Shown one piece after another: positions 1-5,767 of a stretch of 5,767 nt of DNA. The translations under genes were made by a program, and so were the position numbers. Positions within the stretch are counted from its first letter, which is position 1. Every line of letters starts with the position of its first letter. Under the pieces are notes generated by a model that did no database searches, was not told where the DNA came from, and saw only the letters and a program-made list of their open reading frames with translations. The DNA is taken from positions 1 through 5,767 of the forward strand of contig JAESRR010000250.1 of assembly GCA_016764535.1 (NCBI GenBank), written 5' to 3'. The DNA comes from Cohaesibacteraceae bacterium. GTDB lineage: Bacteria; Pseudomonadota; Alphaproteobacteria; Rhizobiales; Cohaesibacteraceae.

Positions 1-284
1 CAGAACGTGTAACCGCGGCATTCAAGATCATTACTTCCGATCCAAAAGTTGAAGGTATTCTGGTCAACATATTTGGTGGCATCATGCGTTGTGATGTGAT
101 TGCGGAGGGTGTGCTTGCTGCTGTGAAAGAAGTTGGCCTCAAGGTTCCGTTGGTCGTCCGTCTTGAAGGTACAAATGTGGCGCTTGGTAAAAAAATTATT
201 TCAGAATCCGGTCTTAATGTTATTTCTGCAGATGACCTCAACGATGCAGCGCAAAAAATTGTCGCTGCGGTGAAGGGGGCGTAA
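1..284 (+). CDS. sucC: Succinyl-CoA synthetase (ADP-forming) beta subunit, C-terminal part
   Basis: This is the last 93 codons of the beta subunit, cut by the left window edge; the reading frame starts at base 3 and ends with TAA at 282-284. The beta subunit binds the nucleotide and pairs with SucD to convert succinyl-CoA to succinate with ATP (or GTP) formation in the cytoplasmic TCA cycle. The visible part is the C-terminal ligase/flavodoxin-like domain. The stretch [19 protein letters not shown] (bases 54-110) and the later [14 protein letters not shown] are strongly conserved SucC segments. The ATG at 84 lies inside this conserved stretch, so it is an internal methionine and not a start. 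The ATP-grasp domain lies outside the window. The stop is 2 nt before sucD, so the two subunits are almost certainly co-transcribed and translationally coupled. Identity is firm from both sequence and neighbour. Confidence 0.96.
   Translation, partial: ERVTAAFKIITSDPKVEGILVNIFGGIMRCDVIAEGVLAAVKEVGLKVPLVVRLEGTNVALGKKIISESGLNVISADDLNDAAQKIVAAVKGA
273..279 (+). promoter_or_regulatory. Ribosome binding site of sucD, inside the sucC coding end
   Basis: The purine run AAGGGGG lies 7 nt before the sucD ATG at 287 and is made from the last sense codons of sucC (Lys-Gly). Because the site is within translated sucC, ribosomes finishing sucC would arrive at the sucD start. This fits coupled, roughly equal synthesis of the two subunits; the coupling itself is inferred. 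Confidence 0.7.
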
Positions 285-286
285 CA

Positions 287-1198
287 ATGTCAATTCTCGT
301 CAATAAAGACACGAAAATCATCGTTCAGGGTTTGACCGGTAAAACCGGCTCATTTCATACAGAGCAGGCGCTTGCTTATTATGGCACGCAGATGGTTGCC
401 GGTGTACATCCCAAAAAAGGCGGTACGACATGGGTCGGTACGGTTGATGGTGAAGAAAAATCGGTTCCGGTTTTTACTTCGGTTAAAGAAGCCAAAGCTG
501 CGACGGGTGCAAATGCTTCAGTTGTATATGTACCGCCTGCTGGTGCCGGTGCTGCGATAATTGAAGCAATTGATGCAGGAATTCCCTTCATCATTTGTAT
601 CACCGAAGGCATTCCGGTAACCGATATGGTTAAAGTGAAAGCGCGGCTGGATCGTTCAGATAGCCGTCTTTTGGGACCAAACTGTCCAGGTGTTTTGACG
701 CCCGAGGAATGCAAAATCGGTATTATGCCCGGTTCGATCTTCAAAAAAGGATCTGTTGGTATTCTATCCCGGTCCGGTACTCTGACATATGAAGCTGTTT
801 TCCAGACAACCCAACAGGGCCTTGGTCAATCAACAGCAGTTGGTATTGGCGGCGACCCGGTGAAGGGTACCGAGTTTATCGATATGCTGGATATGTTCCT
901 TGATGATCCGGAAACCGAATCAATCATCATGATCGGTGAAATTGGTGGTTCAGCTGAAGAAGAAGCTTCGGAATGGTTGATTGAACAAGCCAAAAATGGT
1001 CGCAAAAAACCAATCGTCGGGTTTATCGCTGGTGTAACTGCGCCTCCTGGCCGCACGATGGGTCACGCGGGTGCAGTGATTTCGGGTGGCAAGGGCGGTG
1101 CCCAGGACAAGATTACTGCAATGGAAGCTGCCGGAATCAGGGTTTCTCCATCACCGGCATCCCTTGGTGAAACACTGGTCAAACTTCTGGCTGAATGA
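287..1198 (+). CDS. sucD: Succinyl-CoA synthetase (ADP-forming) alpha subunit
   Basis: This complete 303-residue protein is the CoA-binding, phosphohistidine-carrying subunit, which works with SucC to make succinate from succinyl-CoA. The N-terminal CoA-binding Rossmann domain (about residues 1-140) shows the [12 protein letters not shown] loop and the ITEGIP segment. GPNCPG at 130-135 contains the conserved Cys133 (E. coli Cys123 region). The ligase domain shows [10 protein letters not shown] (161-170), the GIGGDP loop (187-191) and [11 protein letters not shown] (217-227), the segment that holds the glutamate facing the active histidine. RTMGHAGA contains His260, matching the phosphorylated His246 of E. 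coli. The ATG at 287 is chosen for its strong AAGGGGG site and because [10 protein letters not shown] aligns with the E. coli N terminus. The protein is about 14 residues longer than the E. coli one, largely from an insertion near residues 50-61 and another near 235-240. No key residue is missing. Confidence 0.98.
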   Translation: MSILVNKDTKIIVQGLTGKTGSFHTEQALAYYGTQMVAGVHPKKGGTTWVGTVDGEEKSVPVFTSVKEAKAATGANASVVYVPPAGAGAAIIEAIDAGIPFIICITEGIPVTDMVKVKARLDRSDSRLLGPNCPGVLTPEECKIGIMPGSIFKKGSVGILSRSGTLTYEAVFQTTQQGLGQSTAVGIGGDPVKGTEFIDMLDMFLDDPETESIIMIGEIGGSAEEEASEWLIEQAKNGRKKPIVGFIAGVTAPPGRTMGHAGAVISGGKGGAQDKITAMEAAGIRVSPSPASLGETLVKLLAE

Positions 1199-1208
1199 AG
1201 ATATACAC

Positions 1209-1237
1209 TGGAGGAAATCATTAACCGGTTTCCTCCA
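1209..1237 (+). repeat. Perfect 9-bp inverted repeat (hairpin) between sucD and sucA
   Basis: TGGAGGAAA (1209-1217) is exactly complementary to TTTCCTCCA (1229-1237), with an 11-nt intervening loop. A further U-G and C-G pair can close inside, leaving a 7-nt loop. It begins 10 nt after the sucD stop. Only a short, interrupted T-rich stretch (TTCTACC) follows, so it lacks the clean U tract of a strong intrinsic terminator. It could be a partial attenuator or an mRNA 3'-end stabiliser for sucCD; that role is inferred. The left arm also contains a Shine-Dalgarno-like GGAGGA with no ATG, GTG or TTG start at suitable distance. Confidence 0.65.
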
Positions 1238-1279
1238 TTCTACCGTAATCCCCCGGCAATCGGGCCAGGGCAATGAAGG

Positions 1280-1300
1280 CACGGGGCCAAACCCCGCGTG
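1280..1300 (+). repeat. GC-rich hairpin directly upstream of the sucA start
   Basis: CGGGG (1282-1286) pairs with CCCCG (1292-1296) around the loop CCAAA. An outer C-A / T-G pair (1280-1281 with 1299-1300) can stack on it across a 2-nt bulge. The structure would end on the first base of the GAGG purine run before sucA and would bury the alternative GTG codon at 1298. It may modulate sucA translation, but this is inferred and such a short stem can arise by chance in a GC-rich stretch. A weaker 4-bp stem (CCCG 1252-1255 with CGGG 1261-1264) lies just upstream. Confidence 0.45.
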
Positions 1301-1303
1301 AGG
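1300..1303 (+). promoter_or_regulatory. Probable ribosome binding site of sucA
   Basis: GAGG is the only clear anti-16S complement near the start. It stands just 3 nt from the ATG at 1307, shorter than the usual 5-9 nt, so initiation may be modest. It lies downstream of the GTG at 1298 and so cannot serve that codon, which supports the ATG. Confidence 0.45.
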
Positions 1304-1306
1304 ACG

Positions 1307-4294
1307 ATGGCAAGGCAGGACGCAAACGAAGCGTTCGCGATGACTTCCTTTCTGGATGGAAGCAACGCGGCGTATATTGAAGATTTGTATGCCCGTTACA
1401 AAGAAGATCCGGCATCAGTGGACACCGGGTGGCAGGATTTTTTCTCTTCCCTGAATGATGAGCGAACCGATGTAATCCGTGAAGCACAAGGTGCTTCCTG
1501 GACGCGTCCGGATTGGCCAATTCACGCCAATGGAGAGCTTGTTTCGGCGTTTGATGGAAATTGGGCTCCAATTGAAATTTCTCTTGAAAAGAAAATCAAG
1601 GGCAAAGCCACGAAATCTGGCGCACCGCTGGCCGCAGCTGAAATTCAGCAACAAACACGGGACAGTGTCCGTGCATTGATGATGATTCGCGCCTTTCGTA
1701 TGCGCGGTCACTTACACGGTGATCTTGATCCGCTCGGCCTTGCTGACAAGCCGGACCCCAAGGAATTGAGTCCGGAAGCCTTCGGATTTACCAGTGCTGA
1801 TTACGATCGCAAAATATTTCTCGATAATGTGCTCGGGATTGAATCAGCAACCATCCCGGAAATGATCGCAATTCTCAAGCGGACCTATTGTTCGACGCTT
1901 GGTGTTGAGTTTATGCATGTGTCTGATCCGGTTGAAAAAGCATGGATACAACGGCGCATTGAGGGGCCTGACAAGGAAATCTCTTTCACGCCACGAGGCA
2001 AGAAAGCTATTCTCAGTAAACTTGCCGAAGCCGAAGGTTTTGAGAAATTTATTGATGTCAAATATACCGGTACCAAACGTTTTGGACTGGATGGTGGCGA
2101 ATCGGTCATTCCAGCACTTGAGCAAATCATCAAACGTGGTGGACAGCTTGGCGTGCGTGATATTGTCCTTGGTATGGCGCACAGGGGACGACTGAATATC
2201 CTCAGCCAGGTTATGGGCAAGCCACATCGTGCAATATTTCATGAGTTTCTTGGTGGATCCTACAAGCCCGAGGAAGTGGAAGGGTCCGGTGACGTAAAAT
2301 ATCACCTTGGTGCGTCTTCGGATCGTAAGTTTGACGGCAATAATGTACATTTGTCATTAACGGCCAATCCATCACATCTTGAAATTGTAAATCCTGTTGT
2401 TCTTGGTAAAGCACGGGCCAAACAGGATCAGCTTTCGGCGGATGCGAATGGCAATTTTGTTGATACAACCGAAGTAGAACGTAAAAATGTTCTGCCATTA
2501 TTATTACATGGTGATGCGGCTTTTGCCGGTCAGGGTGTGGTATCGGAATGTTTCGGCCTTTCAGCCCTGCGTGGACATCGTACCGGCGGTTCCCTGCATG
2601 TGATCATTAACAACCAAATTGGATTTACAACCAATCCACGCTTTTCACGCTCTTCTCCCTATCCCTCGGATGTTGCGAAGATGATCGAGGCTCCGATTTT
2701 TCATGTAAACGGAGATGATCCGGAAGCTGTTGTCTATGCGGCCAAGGTTGCCATCGAGTTCCGCCAGGAATTTGGTAAACCGGTGGTGATTGATGTGATT
2801 TGTTATCGGCGTCATGGTCATAACGAGGGCGATGAGCCAGCATTTACCCAACCGTTGATGTATAATAAAATTCGCAAACATCCAACAACCCTTGAGATCT
2901 ACGGCAAGCGCCTTGTCGATGAAGGGTCAATCACCCAGGCTGAATTCGATGCGGTGGTTAAAGACTGGCGCGATCATCTGAATTCGGAATTTGAAATTGG
3001 TAAAAACTACAAGCCCGACAAAGCTGACTGGCTGGATGGAAAATGGTCAGACATGCGTGCTGCCCGAGATGTAGATGATGCCCGCCGGGGCGAAACCGGT
3101 GTGGATCTTGATGTGATGCGTGGTATTGGTGACAAACTGGTGAATTTGCCGGATACATTCAGTTTGCATCGTACAATTGGTCGCTTCCAGAAAAACCGTG
3201 CCAAAATGTTTGACACTGGTAATGGCGTTGACTGGGCGACTGCTGAAGCACTGGCATTTGGTTCACTGGCGCTTGACGGTCATCCGATCCGTCTTAGTGG
3301 TCAGGATTGTGAGCGTGGAACATTTTCGCAACGACATTCTGTGTTTTATGATCAGAAAGATGAAAGTCGCTACATTCCACTAAATAACCTGTCTGATGAT
3401 CAGGGCCGCTATGAAGTAATTAATTCCATGCTGTCTGAAGAGGCAGTGTTGGGGTTTGAATATGGATATTCCCTTGCAGAACCATCTGCCCTGACATTAT
3501 GGGAAGCGCAGTTTGGTGATTTCTTCAATGGGGCCCAGGTCATTGTGGATCAGTTCATCTCGTCCGGTGAACGTAAATGGCTAAGAATGTCCGGACTGGT
3601 GATGTTGTTGCCGCACGGATATGAAGGCCAGGGGCCTGAACATTCATCTGCTCATCTTGAACGGTTTTTGCAATCTTGCGCAGAAGACAATATGCAGATA
3701 GCAAACTGCACAACCCCTTCAAATTATTTCCATATTTTGCGCCGTCAGCTAAAACGGGATATTCGCAAGCCCCTGATTTTGATGACACCAAAATCTCTTT
3801 TGCGACACAAAAGGTGTGTATCGCGTCTTGATGAAATGGGACCTGGAACAACATTCCATCGCCTGTTGTGGGATGATGCGCAGCTTGATCCCGATCATAC
3901 AATCAAATTGCGGGCAGACAAAAAAATCAAACGGGTTATTTTGTGTAGCGGCAAGGTTTATTTTGATTTGTATGACGAACGCGGCAAGCTGGATCGTGAT
4001 GATGTTTATCTTTTACGTGTGGAACAGTTATATCCGTTCCCGGCAAAGGCATTGATTGGCGAATTGGGACGGTTTCCCAATGCTGATATGATCTGGTGTC
4101 AGGAAGAACCCAAAAATATGGGTGCCTGGGCGTTTATCGAACCATATCTTGAATGGGTTCTGACCCAGATTGAAGCAAAGGTAAAACGTCCACGTTATGT
4201 AGGACGCAATGCCTCGGCTGCAACAGCCACCGGATTGATGTCCAAGCATCAAGCGCAGTTACAGGCATTCCTTGATGACGCATTCTCGGATTAG
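1307..4294 (+). CDS. sucA: 2-oxoglutarate dehydrogenase E1 component (thiamine diphosphate-dependent)
   Basis: The E1o subunit decarboxylates 2-oxoglutarate on thiamine diphosphate and passes the succinyl group to the lipoyl arm of SucB. From the ATG it has 995 residues, a normal alphaproteobacterial length; E. coli SucA has about 933. Residues 15-46 (FLDGSNAAYIEDLY onward) form the N-terminal segment that binds the complex core. Active-site motifs are MAHRGRLN (His292) and KYHLG (His333). The cofactor motif runs from Gly402-Asp403 to Asn435-Asn436, followed by RRHGHNEGDEP (His503, His505). The pyrimidine-binding half has SGQDCERGTFSQRH (664-677) and PHGYEGQGPEHSSAH (769-783). The C-terminal domain has EEPKNMGAW (933-941). 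Residues about 568-602 form an insertion typical of alphaproteobacterial E1. An in-frame GTG at 1298 would add three residues. The ATG is preferred because MARQDAN resembles family N termini and the GTG lacks a close ribosome site. An ATG at 1340 would cut into that conserved start. Confidence 0.95.
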   Translation: MARQDANEAFAMTSFLDGSNAAYIEDLYARYKEDPASVDTGWQDFFSSLNDERTDVIREAQGASWTRPDWPIHANGELVSAFDGNWAPIEISLEKKIKGKATKSGAPLAAAEIQQQTRDSVRALMMIRAFRMRGHLHGDLDPLGLADKPDPKELSPEAFGFTSADYDRKIFLDNVLGIESATIPEMIAILKRTYCSTLGVEFMHVSDPVEKAWIQRRIEGPDKEISFTPRGKKAILSKLAEAEGFEKFIDVKYTGTKRFGLDGGESVIPALEQIIKRGGQLGVRDIVLGMAHRGRLNILSQVMGKPHRAIFHEFLGGSYKPEEVEGSGDVKYHLGASSDRKFDGNNVHLSLTANPSHLEIVNPVVLGKARAKQDQLSADANGNFVDTTEVERKNVLPLLLHGDAAFAGQGVVSECFGLSALRGHRTGGSLHVIINNQIGFTTNPRFSRSSPYPSDVAKMIEAPIFHVNGDDPEAVVYAAKVAIEFRQEFGKPVVIDVICYRRHGHNEGDEPAFTQPLMYNKIRKHPTTLEIYGKRLVDEGSITQAEFDAVVKDWRDHLNSEFEIGKNYKPDKADWLDGKWSDMRAARDVDDARRGETGVDLDVMRGIGDKLVNLPDTFSLHRTIGRFQKNRAKMFDTGNGVDWATAEALAFGSLALDGHPIRLSGQDCERGTFSQRHSVFYDQKDESRYIPLNNLSDDQGRYEVINSMLSEEAVLGFEYGYSLAEPSALTLWEAQFGDFFNGAQVIVDQFISSGERKWLRMSGLVMLLPHGYEGQGPEHSSAHLERFLQSCAEDNMQIANCTTPSNYFHILRRQLKRDIRKPLILMTPKSLLRHKRCVSRLDEMGPGTTFHRLLWDDAQLDPDHTIKLRADKKIKRVILCSGKVYFDLYDERGKLDRDDVYLLRVEQLYPFPAKALIGELGRFPNADMIWCQEEPKNMGAWAFIEPYLEWVLTQIEAKVKRPRYVGRNASAATATGLMSKHQAQLQAFLDDAFSD

Positions 4295-4329
4295 CCATCA
4301 CCAATTTTTAAGCGAAGTGAGACAATAAA

Positions 4330-5520
4330 ATGGCCATAGAAATTCGTGTTCCGACGCTGGGCGAATCGGTCACTGAAGCGACTGTTGGACAGTGGTTTAA
4401 AAAAGTCGGTGATTCTGTCGCTGTGGACGAGCCGCTGGTAGAACTGGAAACCGACAAGGTTACTATTGAGATACCGGCCGCTGCCGCCGGTGTTCTTGGT
4501 GAAATCAAGGTCGCTGATGGTGAAAATGTTGAAGTCGGCGCTTTGCTGGGAATGTTGAACGAAGGTGAGGGTGCTGCACCCGCCCCATCAACAGAGGCTC
4601 CTGTTTCCACATCTGCTGCTCCAGCTGTAGATAATGGCGGGATGCCACCTGCGCCTTCTGCTGCAAAAATGATGACCGAGAACAATGTTGATGCCGGTTC
4701 GGTTGCAGGATCAGGTAAACGCGGACAGGTTCTTAAAGGCGATGTGATCACCGCAATGGCTGCAGGTTCAGCAGCAGCTGCTCCTGTTGTAGCAAGGGCA
4801 CCTTCTGCGCCTCGGGATGAAGTGCGTGAAGAACGTGTGCGGATGACGCGATTGCGCCAAACAATTGCGCGCCGTTTGAAAGATGCGCAGAATACAGCAG
4901 CGATGCTCACAACATTTAATGATGTGGATATGGGTGCAGTGATGGACCTTCGCAAACAGTACAAGGAACTGTTTGAGAAAAAGCACGGTGTGCGTCTTGG
5001 TTTCATGGGTTTCTTTGTGAAAGCTGTGACCGCTGCCTTGCAGGATATTCCATCGGTAAATGCAGAAATCGATGGTCAGGATCTGATTTACAAGCACTTC
5101 GCCAATATCGGAGTTGCGGTGGGAACAGAGAAAGGTCTTGTTGTTCCTGTCGTGCGTGATGCGGATAAAATGTCGATCGCAGAAGTCGAAAAAACCATCA
5201 CCAATTATGGCCGCAAGGCACGGGATGGAAAGCTGAGTATCGATGATATGCAGGGTGGCACCTTTACCATTTCCAATGGTGGTGTTTATGGCTCGCTGAT
5301 GTCGACACCAATTCTCAATGCACCACAATCAGCAATTCTGGGGATGCACCGTATTGAGCAACGCCCCGTTGTGCGCAATGGTGAGATCGTTGCCCGGCCA
5401 ATGATGTATCTTGCACTTAGCTATGATCATCGAATTGTTGATGGCAAAGAAGCTGTTACTTTCCTTGTCAGGGTCAAGGAAGCGATCGAAGATCCGCAAA
5501 GACTTGTTCTGGAACTCTGA
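4330..5520 (+). CDS. sucB: Dihydrolipoyllysine-residue succinyltransferase, E2 component of 2-oxoglutarate dehydrogenase
   Basis: E2o forms the core of the 2-oxoglutarate dehydrogenase complex and transfers the succinyl group from its lipoyl arm to CoA. The 396-residue protein has one lipoyl domain (about 1-77) with Lys43 in ETDKVT as the lipoylated residue. An Ala/Pro-rich linker (about 79-106) leads to a peripheral subunit-binding domain (about 107-144, ending [15 protein letters not shown]). A second Ala-rich linker (145-163) leads to the catalytic domain (about 165-396). The active site SYDHRIVDG holds His367 and Asp371 of the HxxxDG motif. [12 protein letters not shown] (311-322) is characteristic of succinyltransferases, setting it apart from the pyruvate dehydrogenase E2. 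The ATG is preceded by AAGTGAG at 4315-4321, 8 nt away, and the protein begins directly with the lipoyl domain. It follows sucA by 35 nt with no terminator-like hairpin between, so the two are presumably co-transcribed. Length is close to E. coli SucB (about 405); nothing essential is missing. Confidence 0.98.
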   Translation: MAIEIRVPTLGESVTEATVGQWFKKVGDSVAVDEPLVELETDKVTIEIPAAAAGVLGEIKVADGENVEVGALLGMLNEGEGAAPAPSTEAPVSTSAAPAVDNGGMPPAPSAAKMMTENNVDAGSVAGSGKRGQVLKGDVITAMAAGSAAAAPVVARAPSAPRDEVREERVRMTRLRQTIARRLKDAQNTAAMLTTFNDVDMGAVMDLRKQYKELFEKKHGVRLGFMGFFVKAVTAALQDIPSVNAEIDGQDLIYKHFANIGVAVGTEKGLVVPVVRDADKMSIAEVEKTITNYGRKARDGKLSIDDMQGGTFTISNGGVYGSLMSTPILNAPQSAILGMHRIEQRPVVRNGEIVARPMMYLALSYDHRIVDGKEAVTFLVRVKEAIEDPQRLVLEL

Positions 5521-5532
5521 TTGAAGCCGGTG

Positions 5533-5553
5533 ACGGGCACCCTGGGTGCCCGT
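5533..5553 (+). terminator. Probable intrinsic terminator after sucB
   Basis: ACGGGCACC (5533-5541) and GGTGCCCGT (5545-5553) form a perfect 9-bp GC-rich stem with a 3-nt CTG loop, beginning 12 nt after the sucB stop. The following TTGTTATATT is T-rich but broken, so termination could be incomplete and allow some read-through into lpd. Position and stem strength make a terminator the best reading; its efficiency cannot be judged by eye. Confidence 0.75.
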
Positions 5554-5570
5554 TGTTATATTGAGAGTGA

Positions 5571-5601
5571 TTGACATAGCGATTCGCAGCCGTATTTGAC
5601 A
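5571..5601 (+). promoter_or_regulatory. Possible promoter region for lpd with two TTGACA hexamers
   Basis: Two exact sigma-70 type -35 hexamers, TTGACA at 5571-5576 and 5596-5601, lie 25 bp apart in the sucB-lpd gap. Neither has a convincing TATAAT-like -10 at 16-18 bp: the first is followed by TATTTG (5593-5598, spacer 16), and the second has nothing good at the right distance. The region is AT-rich and lies after a terminator, so a promoter is expected somewhere in it. Assigning it to these hexamers is tentative. Confidence 0.3.
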
Positions 5602-5630
5602 ATTTATTGTTATTCAGAATCTGCGGCTAT
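5576..5630 (+). repeat. Imperfect inverted repeat in the sucB-lpd intergenic region
   Basis: ATAGC (5576-5580) pairs with GCTAT (5626-5630), and CGCAG (5585-5589) with CTGCG (5621-5625). This gives ten pairs in two blocks, with a 4-nt GATT bulge on the left side only. The 31-nt interior contains the second TTGACA and a small ACAAT-TT-ATTGT dyad (5599-5610). It could be a regulator-binding region or an mRNA leader structure, or the pairing may be chance. The rest of the gap, 5631-5722, shows only the 8-bp palindrome TGCATGCA (5644-5651) and a repeated TACGGGA (5674-5680 and 5708-5714). Confidence 0.35.
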
Positions 5631-5722
5631 TTGTCATTGCGCTTGCATGCAGGACGTCAAACTCCTTACACAGTACGGGATTTTACGCGATCTCGAACTT
5701 TAGGCGATACGGGACATACGCT

Positions 5723-5767
5723 ATGAGCACACAATACGATCTGACAGTAATCGGTACCGGCCCAGGT
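5723..5767 (+). CDS. lpd: Dihydrolipoyl dehydrogenase (E3), N-terminal start, cut by window end
   Basis: Only the first 15 codons are present, reading MSTQYDLTVIGTGPG. The beta strand YDLTVIG followed by GTGPG is the beginning of the FAD-binding Rossmann motif GxGxxG found at the N terminus of dihydrolipoyl dehydrogenases. E3 reoxidises the dihydrolipoyl arm of SucB with NAD+, completing the 2-oxoglutarate dehydrogenase complex. The ATG is supported by ACGGGA ending 8 nt upstream (5709-5714). The gene follows sucB on the same strand, the usual place for lpd in alphaproteobacteria, but a terminator and about 165 nt separate them, so it probably has its own promoter. On sequence alone another FAD- or NAD-dependent oxidoreductase would fit; the context makes lpd by far the most likely. 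Confidence 0.85.
   Translation, partial: MSTQYDLTVIGTGPG

Noticed and set aside
84..284. A separate 66-residue gene starting at ATG 84.
   Set aside because: The frame is open from base 3 and the upstream residues are conserved SucC, so this is the end of sucC.
1844..2350. A 168-codon open frame on the - strand opposite sucA.
   Set aside because: It lies inside a conserved part of sucA, has no family resemblance, and overlaps another equally meaningless antisense frame.
4308..5006. A 232-codon open frame on the - strand opposite the first half of sucB, rich in Ser, Ala and Thr.
   Set aside because: It is the reverse reading of the Ala/Pro-rich lipoyl domain and linkers of sucB. Its composition mirrors those codons, it shows no recognisable domain, and sucB on the other strand is certain.
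4295..5206. The 12-mer CCATCACCAATT occurs twice: in the sucA-sucB gap (4295-4306) and inside sucB (5195-5206).
   Set aside because: About one repeated 12-mer is expected by chance in a sequence of this length, and the surroundings of the two copies do not match.
4768..5328. A 186-codon open frame on the - strand opposite the catalytic half of sucB, rich in His and Cys.
   Set aside because: It lies wholly opposite the conserved E2 catalytic domain. The His/Cys richness comes from complementing common sucB codons, and no zinc-finger spacing or known domain is evident.
1..5767. Search for a hidden undescribed system: CRISPR-like repeats, insertion sequence ends, tRNA or rRNA genes, phage or toxin-antitoxin genes.
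   Set aside because: Apart from the two intergenic gaps, the window is filled by intact, well-known TCA-cycle genes of uniform character. I saw no tandem or spaced repeats, transposase fragments or RNA gene signatures.

Overview
The window is a piece of a central-metabolism operon, sucC-sucD-sucA-sucB followed by the start of lpd, all on the + strand. The organism is most likely an alphaproteobacterium. The gene order (succinyl-CoA synthetase genes before the 2-oxoglutarate dehydrogenase genes, then lpd) is the usual alphaproteobacterial one. SucA begins MARQDAN and carries an internal stretch with KADWLDG and DDARRG that I recall from alphaproteobacterial E1 proteins. By eye the base composition is moderate, near half G+C, and even across the genes. 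No narrower taxon can be supported.

Layout: the 3' end of sucC fills 1-284 and is followed 2 nt later by complete sucD (287-1198). A 99-nt gap (to 1297, or 108 nt to the preferred start) carries a 9-bp perfect inverted repeat and a GC-rich hairpin just before sucA (preferred start ATG at 1307, end 4294). A 35-nt gap leads to sucB (4330-5520). A strong hairpin directly after sucB (5533-5553) looks like an intrinsic terminator. About 165 nt of non-coding DNA, with two TTGACA hexamers and an imperfect dyad, separates it from the first 15 codons of a gene that is almost certainly lpd (5723 to the window end).

The genes work together in consecutive steps of the TCA cycle. SucA (E1o), SucB (E2o) and Lpd (E3) form the 2-oxoglutarate dehydrogenase complex, which converts 2-oxoglutarate, CoA and NAD+ to succinyl-CoA, CO2 and NADH. 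SucC and SucD (beta and alpha subunits) then convert succinyl-CoA to succinate with nucleotide triphosphate formation. The complete genes are intact, with recognisable catalytic residues and no frameshifts.

I found no mobile element, CRISPR array, tRNA, rRNA or undescribed multi-gene system. The parts worth a second look are the two intergenic regions and the translation start of sucA.
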